A stretch of DNA of 48,016 bases, taken from positions 1,438 to 49,453 of the forward strand of contig NW_001914970.1 of NCBI RefSeq assembly GCF_000208925.1. Reading direction: 5' to 3'. The notes under the pieces were generated by a model. It ran no database searches. It was given only the letters and a program-made list of their open reading frames with translations, and had not been told where the DNA came from. The translations under genes were made by a program, and so were the position numbers. Shown piece by piece: positions 9,504-19,359 of this stretch (position 1 is its first letter; each line of letters opens with the position of its first letter). This DNA comes from Entamoeba histolytica HM-1:IMSS (taxonomy: Eukaryota > Evosea > Mastigamoebida > Endamoebidae).

Positions 9504-10685
9504 TATTTATATTTTATAGTTTTTCTTTTTTTTATTTCTTTCTTCTTTTTTATTTTTCTTATTTCTTTTTCTTCAATCTTTCTATCTTCCATCATTCCTA
9601 TTTCTTTTATTTAATTCTTCTCTTCATTATTCTATCTTCTTTTTTCTTTTTTTTTTCTTTAAATGATTCAAAGTTCAATTCATGATATAATTACTTCATT
9701 TTAGAATATTATTTTTCTCATTGAATTGTTCAAAAGTAACACAAAACCAAAACTCTTATTTTGAAAAAGTTTATTCAAATGACTCTAAATTTTGTAGATT
9801 CTATTCTTCTTAAATATTTCTTTTTATGTCTTTTTATTTCTTTTTCTCTTTTATCTTCTTTTATTCTTATTTATCTCGTTATTGATTCTTTTATTCTCTT
9901 TAACTCTCTCAATCTTTTTTTCTTTTCTCTATCCTTCTTTAATAATTTCAATTACTTATAATCTTTCTTCTTTTGACATTCTCTTCTTATTACTTTCATT
10001 GATTTACATTTTCTTTATTCCTATTTTTCTCATTATTTAATCAGTTTCACTCTTTTAATCCACAATGAAACATAACACTATTTTATTTTAAATTGAATCT
10101 TTTTCTTTACTTTAACCTGTGATGGTTAGCATATTGAAATGAGTTAGGTTTTCATTTTCTGTTACTTTTTAATTTACACAATTATTTTGTAACTTTATTG
10201 AATAAATTAAAACCAACACCATTCTTTCTTCCTTTTATAAATATATTAACTGCTTTTTAATAAAAATAACAAGACTTAGATATGAGAAATATAAGAATTT
10301 TCATTTATTTCAATAAAAAAAATATTTTTTTTGATTTGATTATTCTATTACTCTTTTTTTTTCCAAATTTAAGTTAAGAAAGGGAGTAAGGTTAAATGGA
10401 GAAGTGATGTTGCTGATTAAAGGAAAAGAATAAATACTGAAAGTAAAAAAACATTTATGAAATAATAACAGAAATATATTTAATGATAAAAACAGAAATA
10501 ATTAAATAAAAAATGAAATAAAAATTCTACAATAATAAATAAATAGATTAATATAGTTAATTGAACTATATAAATAATTTTTTTGTTATTTATCATAAAT
10601 ATTAATTATAAAAGTCTACAAATAGTTTCTCGTTATAATTTTAAGTACTATTTATTAAAGTCAGTTAATTTTTAGTTCATTATTG
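9504..10685. other. Intergenic stretch, pyrimidine-rich then AT-rich
   Basis: 9520-10060 is a long T/C-rich tract on the plus strand; the open frame at 9761-9961 is low-complexity and not believable. I see no gene or RNA in it. It holds the divergent promoters of the 2H phosphoesterase and the membrane protein at 10686. Confidence 0.5.
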
Positions 10686-11360
10686 ATGAGCCTTTTCCAA
10701 CCACCAGCCTTTCTTGACCAATATCTTTCTATGCCTATTGTGAATATAGCCATCTATTTATCTTCCTCTTTTTACAATCAATTAATAACTTCAGATGTGT
10801 TTAACAAATTAAGACCTTATTCATATTTTTTAAGTCCATTATATGCAACAATATCAAGCAACCTTATGTTATTATACTTTGGACAAATTGGAAATTCTCT
10901 TGATACAAAAATATATGTTTTATTAAGTCATTTTCTTATTGGATTTATTATTCTTAATGCCAATATGAATTCTAAATCCTTTAGACTTCTTTCAGGTATT
11001 AGTATAATTTTCTTTAATACATCAGGAATTTTAGGTTATTATTCTAAAGGATTTAATCAATATGGAATAGTTGGTGCATTTATTTTTTCCTATTTGGCAT
11101 GTGTTTTAATATCATATGTTTACTTGTATATCGTCGTTTATTTCTGGCAAAAGCATACTATTAAGATTTACGCTAATCCAAAAACACTCCTCCAAAATAC
11201 TATTACTTTCTCAATAATTTTTGTTATTGTCGCAATTCTTCATAACGCTCAATTCCCACATATTTATCTTATTACTCTTGGATTCTATACATTGATTTAT
11301 CTTGACGATAATCTTTGGCATAAACTCCCAGAACTTTATTCAAAAGCTAAATTAGATTGA
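10686..11360 (+). CDS. Multi-spanning membrane protein, unknown function
   Basis: 224 residues from the ATG at 10686; the codon just before is TTG and not a start. There are about six to seven hydrophobic segments (for example around 53-70, 78-95, 103-118, 128-155 and 172-205). The short polar ends include a C-terminus ending YSKAKLD. I do not recognise the family. Codon use is like neighbouring real genes (AAT/CTT mix), and the hydrophobic segments are separated by polar loops, so it is unlikely to be chance. No neighbouring gene gives a hint to its role. Confidence 0.72.
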   Translation: MSLFQPPAFLDQYLSMPIVNIAIYLSSSFYNQLITSDVFNKLRPYSYFLSPLYATISSNLMLLYFGQIGNSLDTKIYVLLSHFLIGFIILNANMNSKSFRLLSGISIIFFNTSGILGYYSKGFNQYGIVGAFIFSYLACVLISYVYLYIVVYFWQKHTIKIYANPKTLLQNTITFSIIFVIVAILHNAQFPHIYLITLGFYTLIYLDDNLWHKLPELYSKAKLD

Positions 11361-12390
11361 AATACAATTAATTTAAAGTGGTTTTTGATAAGTTTATTTA
11401 AGTATTGAAAAATAACTTGGAAAATTCAATTCATTTTATTTTCATTTATTTAATAATTTATTTTTCTTTTCTACAAAAAGAATAACAAAGTACTAAATAT
11501 ATGTTATGTTAACTTATACTAACCATCAGTTTTGTATTGACTATGTTAATATTCTAATTTGTTTAAACAATGTAACCAAAATTTGAATGCATTGTATTTA
11601 TTTATTCACTTGTATAAGAAAGTATAATAACGTTGTTAGTTTGGAGTATTAGGTGTTGTAAAAAAAATAAGAGTTAGTGAGACAGAATAATATAATAATT
11701 ATAATTTAAATATAAAATAAATTTATATTTTTAGTATCACTAATAACTTCTTTTCTTTTCTTCTGTTTATTTCAGTTTAGTTTTTATTATTATTATCTCT
11801 TGTTTTGGTATAAAATAATCTATATAAGAATCTGTTGGGTATATAAATTGATGATAAATTTGATAATAGTTTTAATGTTATAATATCTCAAATAATGAAA
11901 ATAGGAAAGAATAAAAAATATCATAAATTTAATTTTTTTTAATTTACTCGATTGGATAGTAATTTAATAACAAAAATACAAACAGACAACATAACATTTC
12001 TAACCAATTTCTCTTCATATGTCAAAGATAAGTTATATAAATAAATTATCAGAAATATAATAATAAAACAAGTCAGTCTATTAAAAAAATAAGAAAAATA
12101 GATATGTCATTTTTATTCTTTTAAAAGAGGGTTGAATTTGTAAGATAATTCCTGACTCAAATTTATTTAATAAATTATAATTAAAGGAATGATAAAATTC
12201 GATTGTTAAAGAAATATAAATATATATAAGTGTTACTAAAAAAAATTTAGTATTTTTATTATTAGTAATAAATCAAATTATTTTCTTTAATTTGTGTCAT
12301 AATTATACATTTTTTTCGTTCCAAGTGAAAAAAAAAATCGGTTTTATTTATTTATAGAAAGTAATTAAATCAAATTTTCATGTCTTTCTA
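11361..12390. other. AT-rich intergenic stretch
   Basis: No gene seen on either strand. Contains A- and T-runs only. Confidence 0.5.
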
Positions 12391-12440
12391 TATTTAAAAA
12401 GGGTTTGAACTAAGATAGAAAGAGTCTATATATTCAAGAA
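12391..12440 (+). promoter_or_regulatory. Core promoter with TATA-like, GAAC-like and Inr-like elements
   Basis: The three elements described for Entamoeba promoters appear in order: TATTTAAAAA (12391-12400), TTTGAACTAA (12404-12413) and TATTCAAGAA (12431-12440). The ATG follows at 12442, implying a leader of only a few bases. Confidence 0.55.
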
Positions 12441-12441
12441 G

Positions 12442-13143
12442 ATGTCTTTAATAATATTTATTGCATTAATTGCATTTTCTTTATCTTCTGAATCATCAGG
12501 AACAATAATTTATCATCGATATGATGATGGAAGTTACCAATATATTGAAGAAGATCATTGTTATCTTTTATTTATACCATTTGAATATAATGGTCATACT
12601 TGTTATTCTTATAAGATAGTTAAGAATGGTGATGATTATGAAGAAAGAGATTATTATTCTACAAATTGTACAAAGAGTGAATATAGTACAAATGATAATG
12701 GTGATAAAGTTGTTGTTGTAAAAACAGATAATACTGATTCTTATTATTCATTTACAGACTCAAAATTTGATGACTTTTTTGTGAATATTGTCTTTACATT
12801 TACTCCAGATTGTGTTGATTATAATCAACATGTATCAAATAATTATAGAGAACCTGGGTCTTGTTATGATCATGTTGATTTACAAGATGATATAGATAAT
12901 ACTGTTTCTTATAAAGTAATTACTACTGATGAAGAAAATGTTGGAAAAGCTGTTGTTAGATTAAAGTATGAAGGACGTGGTTGTTCAGGAAATCCAACAG
13001 CAAGAACCATTGTTCCCTGTGATAAGTGCAATCAATTAACAGCTCAAGATTATAGTGCTTATGCTATAGCCCTTTGTTCCTTTGACTCAGGTGCTAGTCT
13101 TACAATGATGTTACTCTTAGCTACTGTTATGCTTCTTTTGTAA
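12442..13143 (+). CDS. Small secreted protein with GPI-type C-terminal tail
   Basis: 233 residues. MSLIIFIALIAFSLSS is a signal peptide. The middle is rich in Tyr, Asp and Cys (about ten cysteines in the ectodomain), with possible N-glycosylation at NCT. The C-terminus is a hydrophobic stretch (SLTMMLLLATVMLLL) with no cytoplasmic tail, preceded by small residues (DSGAS), which fits GPI attachment at the plasma membrane. No known domain is recognised. The gene has an unusually complete core promoter and lies tail to tail with the cysteine protease gene. Probably a surface protein of unknown role. Confidence 0.78.
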   Translation: MSLIIFIALIAFSLSSESSGTIIYHRYDDGSYQYIEEDHCYLLFIPFEYNGHTCYSYKIVKNGDDYEERDYYSTNCTKSEYSTNDNGDKVVVVKTDNTDSYYSFTDSKFDDFFVNIVFTFTPDCVDYNQHVSNNYREPGSCYDHVDLQDDIDNTVSYKVITTDEENVGKAVVRLKYEGRGCSGNPTARTIVPCDKCNQLTAQDYSAYAIALCSFDSGASLTMMLLLATVMLLL

Positions 13144-13751
13144 GAATTAAATTAATAATTTTTTATTTATACTCTTTTTTTCCAGTACAAAAGTATTTTT
13201 TTATAGATTTTATTATAAAATACTGGTAATTTTTATGAATAAACCTGTTTTTTTTTATCCTCTGTTTTTTCTTTTTGTTATTATCTTATTTTTTAAATAA
13301 TGAATAAATTATGAAAAATGAATGAAAGAATCAAGTTTGTCATTTTAAGATAATTAAATATAATGGTTAGATTTTTAACTTAATTATTTGTTTATTCATG
13401 AAAAAGTTTTTTTAAATTAATAACATAAAACCAACAAACAAAGACAACAATTTAATTTAGTAATGTTTGAATTACTTTTATAATTATTTCAATGTTATGA
13501 TTTTTATAAAATAAAAATATAGCTGAACAATAATGAATAAATAAGTGTTTTAATGAATTAAATAAATCAATTTTATGAAAAATAATTTAAACTTCTTGGT
13601 AAAAATACAGAAAAAAAATATTGAATAATAAATTAAATGAAAATCATAAGCAGTTAAAAGTTTAAAAGAATAATTTTAACAAAAAGAAATAATAGTCTCA
13701 TTCTGATTAAATAAAATTAATTTAAAATAAGGTTTATAACCATCAATTAAA
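13144..13751. other. Convergent intergenic stretch
   Basis: Lies between the 3' ends of the small surface protein and the cysteine protease genes. AT-rich; nothing further seen. Confidence 0.5.
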
Positions 13752-15173
13752 TCAAATAAGAAGAACAATCAAAGAAATAATTGAAAAAATAACAAGACTA
13801 TTAACAGAGTCTTCTGCTGGTGGGTCTTCAAGACGATCAGGGTCAGGATTAGGTTCTTCTGGTGCAACAGCATCTTCTGGAATTGAAGGATAAGAATTAT
13901 CTAAACACATACCACGACTATCCATGGTAGTTCCTTCTTTACATTCAGAGCATACCAAAGTTTTGCTATTACAAGAGGCACAATTTCTATCAAGAATACA
14001 ATTTCCAGCATAAATAATATAATTTGATGGACTATAATTTTCAACTATTTCACCTATACCACATAATGGTGTTTCAGTAGATATTTTCATATATCCATCA
14101 TCATATTCTCCCCACTTACCCCAAGAATTTCTCATAATTAAATATTCTTCTCCATCTTCAACACCATATCCAACTATAATAACTTGATGATCAATTCCCA
14201 TTTTATTAATATTACATGTACTTGGGAATTTGAAAATACCTCCTTGATAGTTAGCCATTTTAATAGCATTATTAGTTTGATTTACATCAACTAAAATAGA
14301 AACAGAAATTGGTCCATAGTGATGGAGAATCTTTTTAATAATAGTTACTTTTTGTGAATGAGAGTAAGTATTATCCATTCCAAATACAGTAATTTTTTGT
14401 GTTCTTAAATGAATAGCAACATTTGGGTTTTGGTCTCCTCTATTTCTACAACCATTTATATCATTTTCTGATGTATGAATATCAACATATGGATATTCAT
14501 ATTCTGTAGAAAATGTAGGTTGAGTTAATAACATCATTTTAGTATTTCCACCACAACATCTTCTAACGTAAAAATTATTTTTTTGATCTATCCATCGTTG
14601 GGCTGTAAAGTTTTTAATTACAATATTAGATTGATTTCCTACATTATAATAATATGATAAATTGGCATATAAATATTGTCCAAGGTTTGCTGTTGATGCT
14701 GCATAACAAGAACCACAACTTCCTTGATCATATGGTGTTAAACACAAATTTACTTTTGGGTGGTCAGTATTATTTACAACATAATCACCACAGTATGATA
14801 ACGACTCTGGTAAATCATCAGATTCTGGTAGTATTGGTGGGTATGCTCCTCCATCAATTATAACATCATTTTCTTTTGTTTTACTTGCCAAATCATTCAG
14901 ATTACGACTTAATCCATATTCCATGGGAAGTTTATCTGTTCTTGAAGTAATACCAAAATGAGCATCTCTTTCATTTGTTCTTTCAGCATTCCACTTTCTA
15001 ATATTTGCACAGTTCTTCTTAAACAATGCAAACCTTGTTAACTTTTGAGATGGAGTCTCATATCTTTTTTGAAATGTTGACATAAATTCTTTGAATAAAG
15101 TAATGTCATCTTTATTCATATCAAACTCAGCTAATGCTAAGTTTATTATAAAAAATATAACAAAGAATATCAT
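13752..15173 (-). CDS. Papain-like (C1A) cysteine protease, membrane-tethered B-type
   Basis: 473 residues. Signal peptide at 1-15, an inhibitory I29 propeptide at about 25-100, then the mature enzyme. The active site is visible: Gln150 and Cys156 in DQGSCGSCYA, His329 in GIDHQVIIVGYG, and Asn349 in RNSWGKWG. The usual Trp after the catalytic Cys is Tyr here. An RGD triplet sits at 245-247, and a Cys-rich segment (392-423) follows the catalytic domain. Then comes an acidic, Pro-rich spacer and a hydrophobic end (460-473), the layout of the EhCP-B group, whose members are anchored to membrane by the tail. These enzymes act in lysosomes and at the cell surface in protein digestion and host interaction. 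The gene is intact; the exact family member is not assigned. Confidence 0.93.
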   Translation of the reverse strand: MIFFVIFFIINLALAEFDMNKDDITLFKEFMSTFQKRYETPSQKLTRFALFKKNCANIRKWNAERTNERDAHFGITSRTDKLPMEYGLSRNLNDLASKTKENDVIIDGGAYPPILPESDDLPESLSYCGDYVVNNTDHPKVNLCLTPYDQGSCGSCYAASTANLGQYLYANLSYYYNVGNQSNIVIKNFTAQRWIDQKNNFYVRRCCGGNTKMMLLTQPTFSTEYEYPYVDIHTSENDINGCRNRGDQNPNVAIHLRTQKITVFGMDNTYSHSQKVTIIKKILHHYGPISVSILVDVNQTNNAIKMANYQGGIFKFPSTCNINKMGIDHQVIIVGYGVEDGEEYLIMRNSWGKWGEYDDGYMKISTETPLCGIGEIVENYSPSNYIIYAGNCILDRNCASCNSKTLVCSECKEGTTMDSRGMCLDNSYPSIPEDAVAPEEPNPDPDRLEDPPAEDSVNSLVIFSIISLIVLLI

Positions 15174-15716
15174 GAAATATATGATTATAAGTTGTGATTA
15201 TATGCTAACTGCAAAGAAATTTTTAGAAGGTTATTTATTTACTCATTTGGTAATAACGAATATTTTATCATTTCTAAGGGTTGTGCATGAAATTATTAAA
15301 AAATTATTTTGTCTATAACTCATATTCTTCTTTTTCTTCAATAAATAAACCTAAATAAATAACTAAGAATAGTCAAATATAATTAATATTAATATACTCT
15401 ATTATTTTTTATGTATTGTAAACTAACAATAATTCTATTAAAGGCACTTTCTCATAAAACATGGCAATTTCAGTGTAATACTCCCTAATCCATATAATTT
15501 ATTTTAAGTAATAAGGAAAAAAATGAGCAATAACTTCTTGTAAATTTTTATTTATTTGACAAAGGAGATAAAAATAATACATTCTTTATCTACATTTTTG
15601 AAAAAAATCTAATGTAACATTCTTTTATAATAATTTTTTTTGGATAAAATTCTTACTTTATTGGATTTTTTTTTCTATTCCTAAAAAAAGAAAAACTATT
15701 TTTGGTATAGTTTCAA
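15174..15716. other. Intergenic stretch upstream of the protease gene
   Basis: Holds the protease promoter on the minus strand. The open frame 15091-15318 is low-value. No other feature seen. Confidence 0.45.
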
Positions 15717-16493
15717 AATAAAAAGCAATTAATTAAGTATTAATAGAAATAGTTTCTATTGTTAATGGCTTAGAGGAGACTAATCCCGTCCCTTCGTCTT
15801 CTTCTTCTTGTATTTTGACTCACTATATTTGATTGTGATTGAAGCAGTATTCCATAACATCTATCATGTTTTGTATTCCATTGTTTTTAATTTCTTTTTC
15901 GATGTCAATGTCAATTTTTAATTCTTTAATTAATCCAATACTTTCTTTATTTATTAATCCATTTATTGAGATTACTACTGGAATTATTTTGACATCTTTT
16001 AATTTTTCTATTTTCATTAGAATATTCTTTAATTCATTATACTTATTTCTTTTCTTCCAGTATTCTCAATTAATATTGTGATCAGCAACAATATTCATAT
16101 CAAATAATAGACTAGTTTTATTCTTTTTATCTAATACATATATGTCTGGTATTTTATGATATTGTCCATCACTTTTATGCATTATTTGTTTGTTCCATAT
16201 CATTGTGATGTCTTTATACTGTAACACTGTTTCATATGGATGTTTTTTATATTGTTTATTTCCTGTATATTTTCTTATTAATCCCTCCCATATTATAATG
16301 CCTATATGGTCATGTTTTTCCATTTGTGATTTTTATGACCAATACAAGATAGTAGAATGTGTTCTACTGTTGCTATCTTGTCTTTACAAAGTGGGCAGTA
16401 TTTCAATCTTTCATTTTTCATTATTTTTGATTTTCTATACCCACAAAATATTGCACCATCTTGAAGAAATAATCCAATAAATAAATAAATCAA
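15717..16493 (-). mobile_element. LINE 3' fragment with restriction-like endonuclease
   Basis: Read on the minus strand, this is the last part of an EhLINE ORF2. A Cys-His motif CPLCKDKIATVEHILLSC (about 16351-16404) is followed by the endonuclease signature PDIYVLDKKNK...D (PD-x14-D, around 16090-16150), then a conserved C-terminal tail ending at 15823. One frameshift (near 16315) and one in-frame TGA (16066-16068) break it. After the stop, 15717-15810 matches the 3' tail of the type-1 SINEs (GACTAATCCC and TTAATTAAGTATTAATAG), showing how SINEs borrow the LINE machinery. The 5' side is truncated near 16490. Confidence 0.85.
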
Positions 16494-17163
16494 AATAAAT
16501 AAGTACAGACTGTTGTTAAATAATGCAGATTAAATAATATTTAATTCATAATAAAATAAAATAATTTTTATTTACCAAAAATGTAATAAATTATTTGAGT
16601 ATGACTTATTTATTAAGAAGAATCTAACTATATTAAACTATATGTTTTTTCAAGTAATTTTCTAGTTTTTTATAATTATTTAGAAGATTATTTAAAAATA
16701 AATTTATTTTTTGAGAATGGGTTATTCCTTATTTTATTCTCTTCTCCATTTTATTCTCTTCTCCACTTTATTCCTCTCCACTGAGTTTGTCAGTTGGTTA
16801 TAACTATTAAAACTCATTCTTTAAGTTAATTTATTAAAATAAAACTCTTTTTGAAAAAGAATGAAATAAGTGTTTTTATTGTTCTATTAATTAGAAGTTT
16901 AAAACGAATTACCTCAAAAAGAATAATAAGTTTAATAAACTTATTAATGAGTTAGAATAAAATATATAAAAATATGATAAAAAACTATTTTATTTCACAA
17001 ACACTCATAAATGTTTGCTTTCATATTGTTTTGTTAAACAATATTATATATGAATAATGTTATTGATAACTAATTATTAATTACATTCGTCATTACTTCT
17101 TCATTACTTCATTGATTTATTAATAATTGAAACCTATTTCAATATTAGAAAATGAAGTTATTA
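16494..17163. other. AT-rich intergenic stretch with a short tandem repeat
   Basis: No gene. 16731-16779 holds two exact 17-bp units (ATTTTATTCTCTTCTCC) plus a third, diverged unit. Confidence 0.5.
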
Positions 17164-17600
17164 TTACTTTTTTAATGCTTGTTGAGCTAATTTTCTTTCA
17201 ATTGCTCGGAACGATGCTTCAATCATTTTTGTTTGTTCGTCTAATTGTCCCACAGTTAATTCAATACCATCTAAAGTTGTCTCCAATTGATCTACATATT
17301 TTCTGTATTCTTCTAATTCATTATCTACATGTCTATTAAAATTCTATTTTTCATTTAAATGTTTATTAATTTACGTAGTAACAAACAGCTTTGTTCAATC
17401 AATTCTACACTCTTAGAATTACTGGCAACAATATCTGATATTTTTTCTACTTTTTTACTTGCTTCGTTATTAACAGCAGTATAAAATTTAAAATCTTGTC
17501 TAGCCATGTTTAGTTCATTGTTCATTAATTTAGAAATATCTTCAACAACTCTTTGGGCAGAATCATTAAGAAGTTCATCATTACTTTTCTGTTGTTGCAT
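17164..17600 (-). CDS. BLOC-1 subunit 2-like coiled-coil protein, one intron
   Basis: Exon 1 is 17387-17600 and exon 2 is 17164-17324; the 62-nt intron 17325-17386 starts GTTTGTT and ends ATGTAG on the minus strand. Splicing restores one frame of 124 residues. Without splicing the first exon runs into a stop after 81 codons. The protein is one long amphipathic helix region (NDELLNDSAQRVVEDISKLM, then EYRKYVDQLETTLDGIELTV and RAIERKLAQQ). Length and heptad pattern resemble BLOC1S2, a shared subunit of BLOC-1 and BORC, which act on endosome and lysosome traffic. Sequence identity to the family is low, so another small coiled-coil adaptor is possible; the gene structure itself is well supported. 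Confidence 0.7.
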
Positions 17601-17729
17601 TTTACTCTTTCTCAGTTTTTTAAGTTGGTTTTTCTTTTTTAATTGATATTTTTAATTTTATTATAAATTTAATAAACCTAAACTAGGATTATAAAAAATA
17701 AATTAACTTTTTTATAGACAATGAGTATT

Positions 17730-18349
17730 TCATTGCTGATTGTTTGGTGGGTCAGATTGAGGTAGTTCTAGTTTTGTAGACTCAATAATTTCAACTCGAG
17801 AATAAAGATGACATATCTCACATACAAAAACAAATTCTTTCCCTTCTCCAACAACATACAACAAATCCCAGTCTTTTGCTATTTTAAAGAAAATACGGTC
17901 TTTAGTATATTTAAATTCAACAAAATCTCCTGATTGTAATGCTGGTCTTCTATTTTATTTAATATTATTTTTAATTAGAAAAAACAGTCTTAAAAAATGA
18001 AAACAAACTTATAATGAGTTACTTGACCATTCATAACAACATCATTTTCTGACATTCCACATCCATATACTCCTTTTAAATTAACTATTCCATTACTCGT
18101 TGCACTTGCTTGGTCTGCTGCTGTTTTTTCCATAAGACCAACAAAACAATATTCTTGACTTGGTAAAATCTTTACTTTGATTTGAGTAATCGGAACTTTA
18201 CCAATACAACACGATGTACAGCCATGGTCTTTAAATTGTTGAATTACATTTCCTTCGACTTTAATAGATGAGTTGTACTTCCAATCTGGGTTACGCTGTA
18301 GTGATAAATCAGGTAAATTAAGTTTTGGTTTTGAGCCACCACAACCCAT
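17730..18349 (-). CDS. N-myristoylated SPRY-like protein, one intron
   Basis: Exon 1 is 18009-18349 and exon 2 is 17730-17949; the 59-nt intron 17950-18008 starts GTTTGTTTTC and ends AAATAG. Spliced length is 186 residues. I chose the start MGCGGSKPKLN rather than an upstream in-frame ATG at 18418, because MGCGGS is a classic myristoylation and palmitoylation site. The middle (YCFVGLMEKTA, then GVYGCGMSENDVV) and the second exon (LQSGDFVEFKYTKDRIFFKI, then YVVGEGKEF) read like the strands of a SPRY/B30.2 fold, but this is a weak call. The C-terminus is polar. It may be a membrane-attached adaptor. Confidence 0.72.
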
Positions 18350-18593
18350 TAAAAAAAGTTTCTTTTCTGATTTACAAGTTTTAGGCAGAAAAAAAAAATA
18401 TTTACGACAATCCTCCAAATTTGGTTTTTTATTTCCTGTTTATACAACTTTATTTAAATAAATGCCTCTTCTTTTCTGAAAAGAAATCTACAACAATTAA
18501 TATTTTAATTTTTTGTTTTGTAACATAAAAATGACGTGTCACTTCGTTTAACATAAAAGAGAAGAACTAAATACTAAAAAAAAGATTTAAAAA

Positions 18594-19223
18594 ATGAGTA
18601 GTGAAGAAAGTCAACAACAATTTTATGTTACAAAACATAATGTTTTACATGATGGGAAATTTATGTCATTTGAATTATTGGAATATAACACACCAAAAGG
18701 AATTCGTAAATGGGAATGTATTTCCAGAAAATCAAAAAAATTATCAGGATTAGATGTTGATGCTGTAGAATTAGTCCCTATAATTTATTATCCAATTAGT
18801 AAGAAACCAACATCATTAGTTTTTATTAGAGAATTTAGAGTACCAGTTAATACTATGGTATGGCAACTTGCTGCTGGATTAATTGATCCAAATGAAACTG
18901 TTGAATTTTCAGCAAAAAGAGAATTAAAAGAAGAAACAGGGTATGTTGCTGAAAAGGTATTAAAAGTTAGTAAAAGAGTTGCAGCTGCACCAGCTGAAAG
19001 TGATACTTATGTTCAATATGTTTCATTGTTAATTAATGGTGATGCTCCAGAAAATCAAAATCCAAAACAAGAGCTTGGATCATCAGAAGATATTACAGTT
19101 CATGTTGTTCCATTAAAAGAAGTTGAAGATTTCTTAAGTAAAAGGTCAGAAGCAGGAGAAACTGTTGAAGCCCGTTTATTCTGTTTTGCATGTAGTTCAT
19201 ATATTATGAATTATAGTGAATAA
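18594..19223 (+). CDS. Nudix hydrolase, ADP-sugar pyrophosphatase type
   Basis: 209 residues. The Nudix box (G-x5-E-x7-REL-x-EE-x-G-Y) is perfect at Gly95-Tyr117, with REL at 109-111 and EE at 113-114 for metal binding. The N-terminal extension with WECISR and the LVFIREFRVPVN strand resembles NUDT5 and ADP-ribose pyrophosphatases, which cleave ADP-ribose or other ADP-sugars to AMP and a sugar phosphate, likely in the cytosol. GAAGAACTAAAT (about 18560) upstream resembles the GAAC element of Entamoeba promoters. It is divergent from the SPRY-like gene with about 240 bp between them, so they may share regulatory sequence. Confidence 0.92.
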   Translation: MSSEESQQQFYVTKHNVLHDGKFMSFELLEYNTPKGIRKWECISRKSKKLSGLDVDAVELVPIIYYPISKKPTSLVFIREFRVPVNTMVWQLAAGLIDPNETVEFSAKRELKEETGYVAEKVLKVSKRVAAAPAESDTYVQYVSLLINGDAPENQNPKQELGSSEDITVHVVPLKEVEDFLSKRSEAGETVEARLFCFACSSYIMNYSE

Positions 19224-19359
19224 AAAAGTTCCAATACCATTATTAATATTTTATTTGTTTTTTTGTGACTTGAAGATATAGTAAAAGTTATAATTTCTTA
19301 ATTATAAATTATAATAAATAATGAAAAAAAAAACTGAGATTACTATAACGTAATAATTA

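Noticed and set aside
9761..9961. 66-codon hydrophobic frame in the T/C-rich tract
   Set aside because: Composition is fully explained by the pyrimidine-rich tract; no other support.
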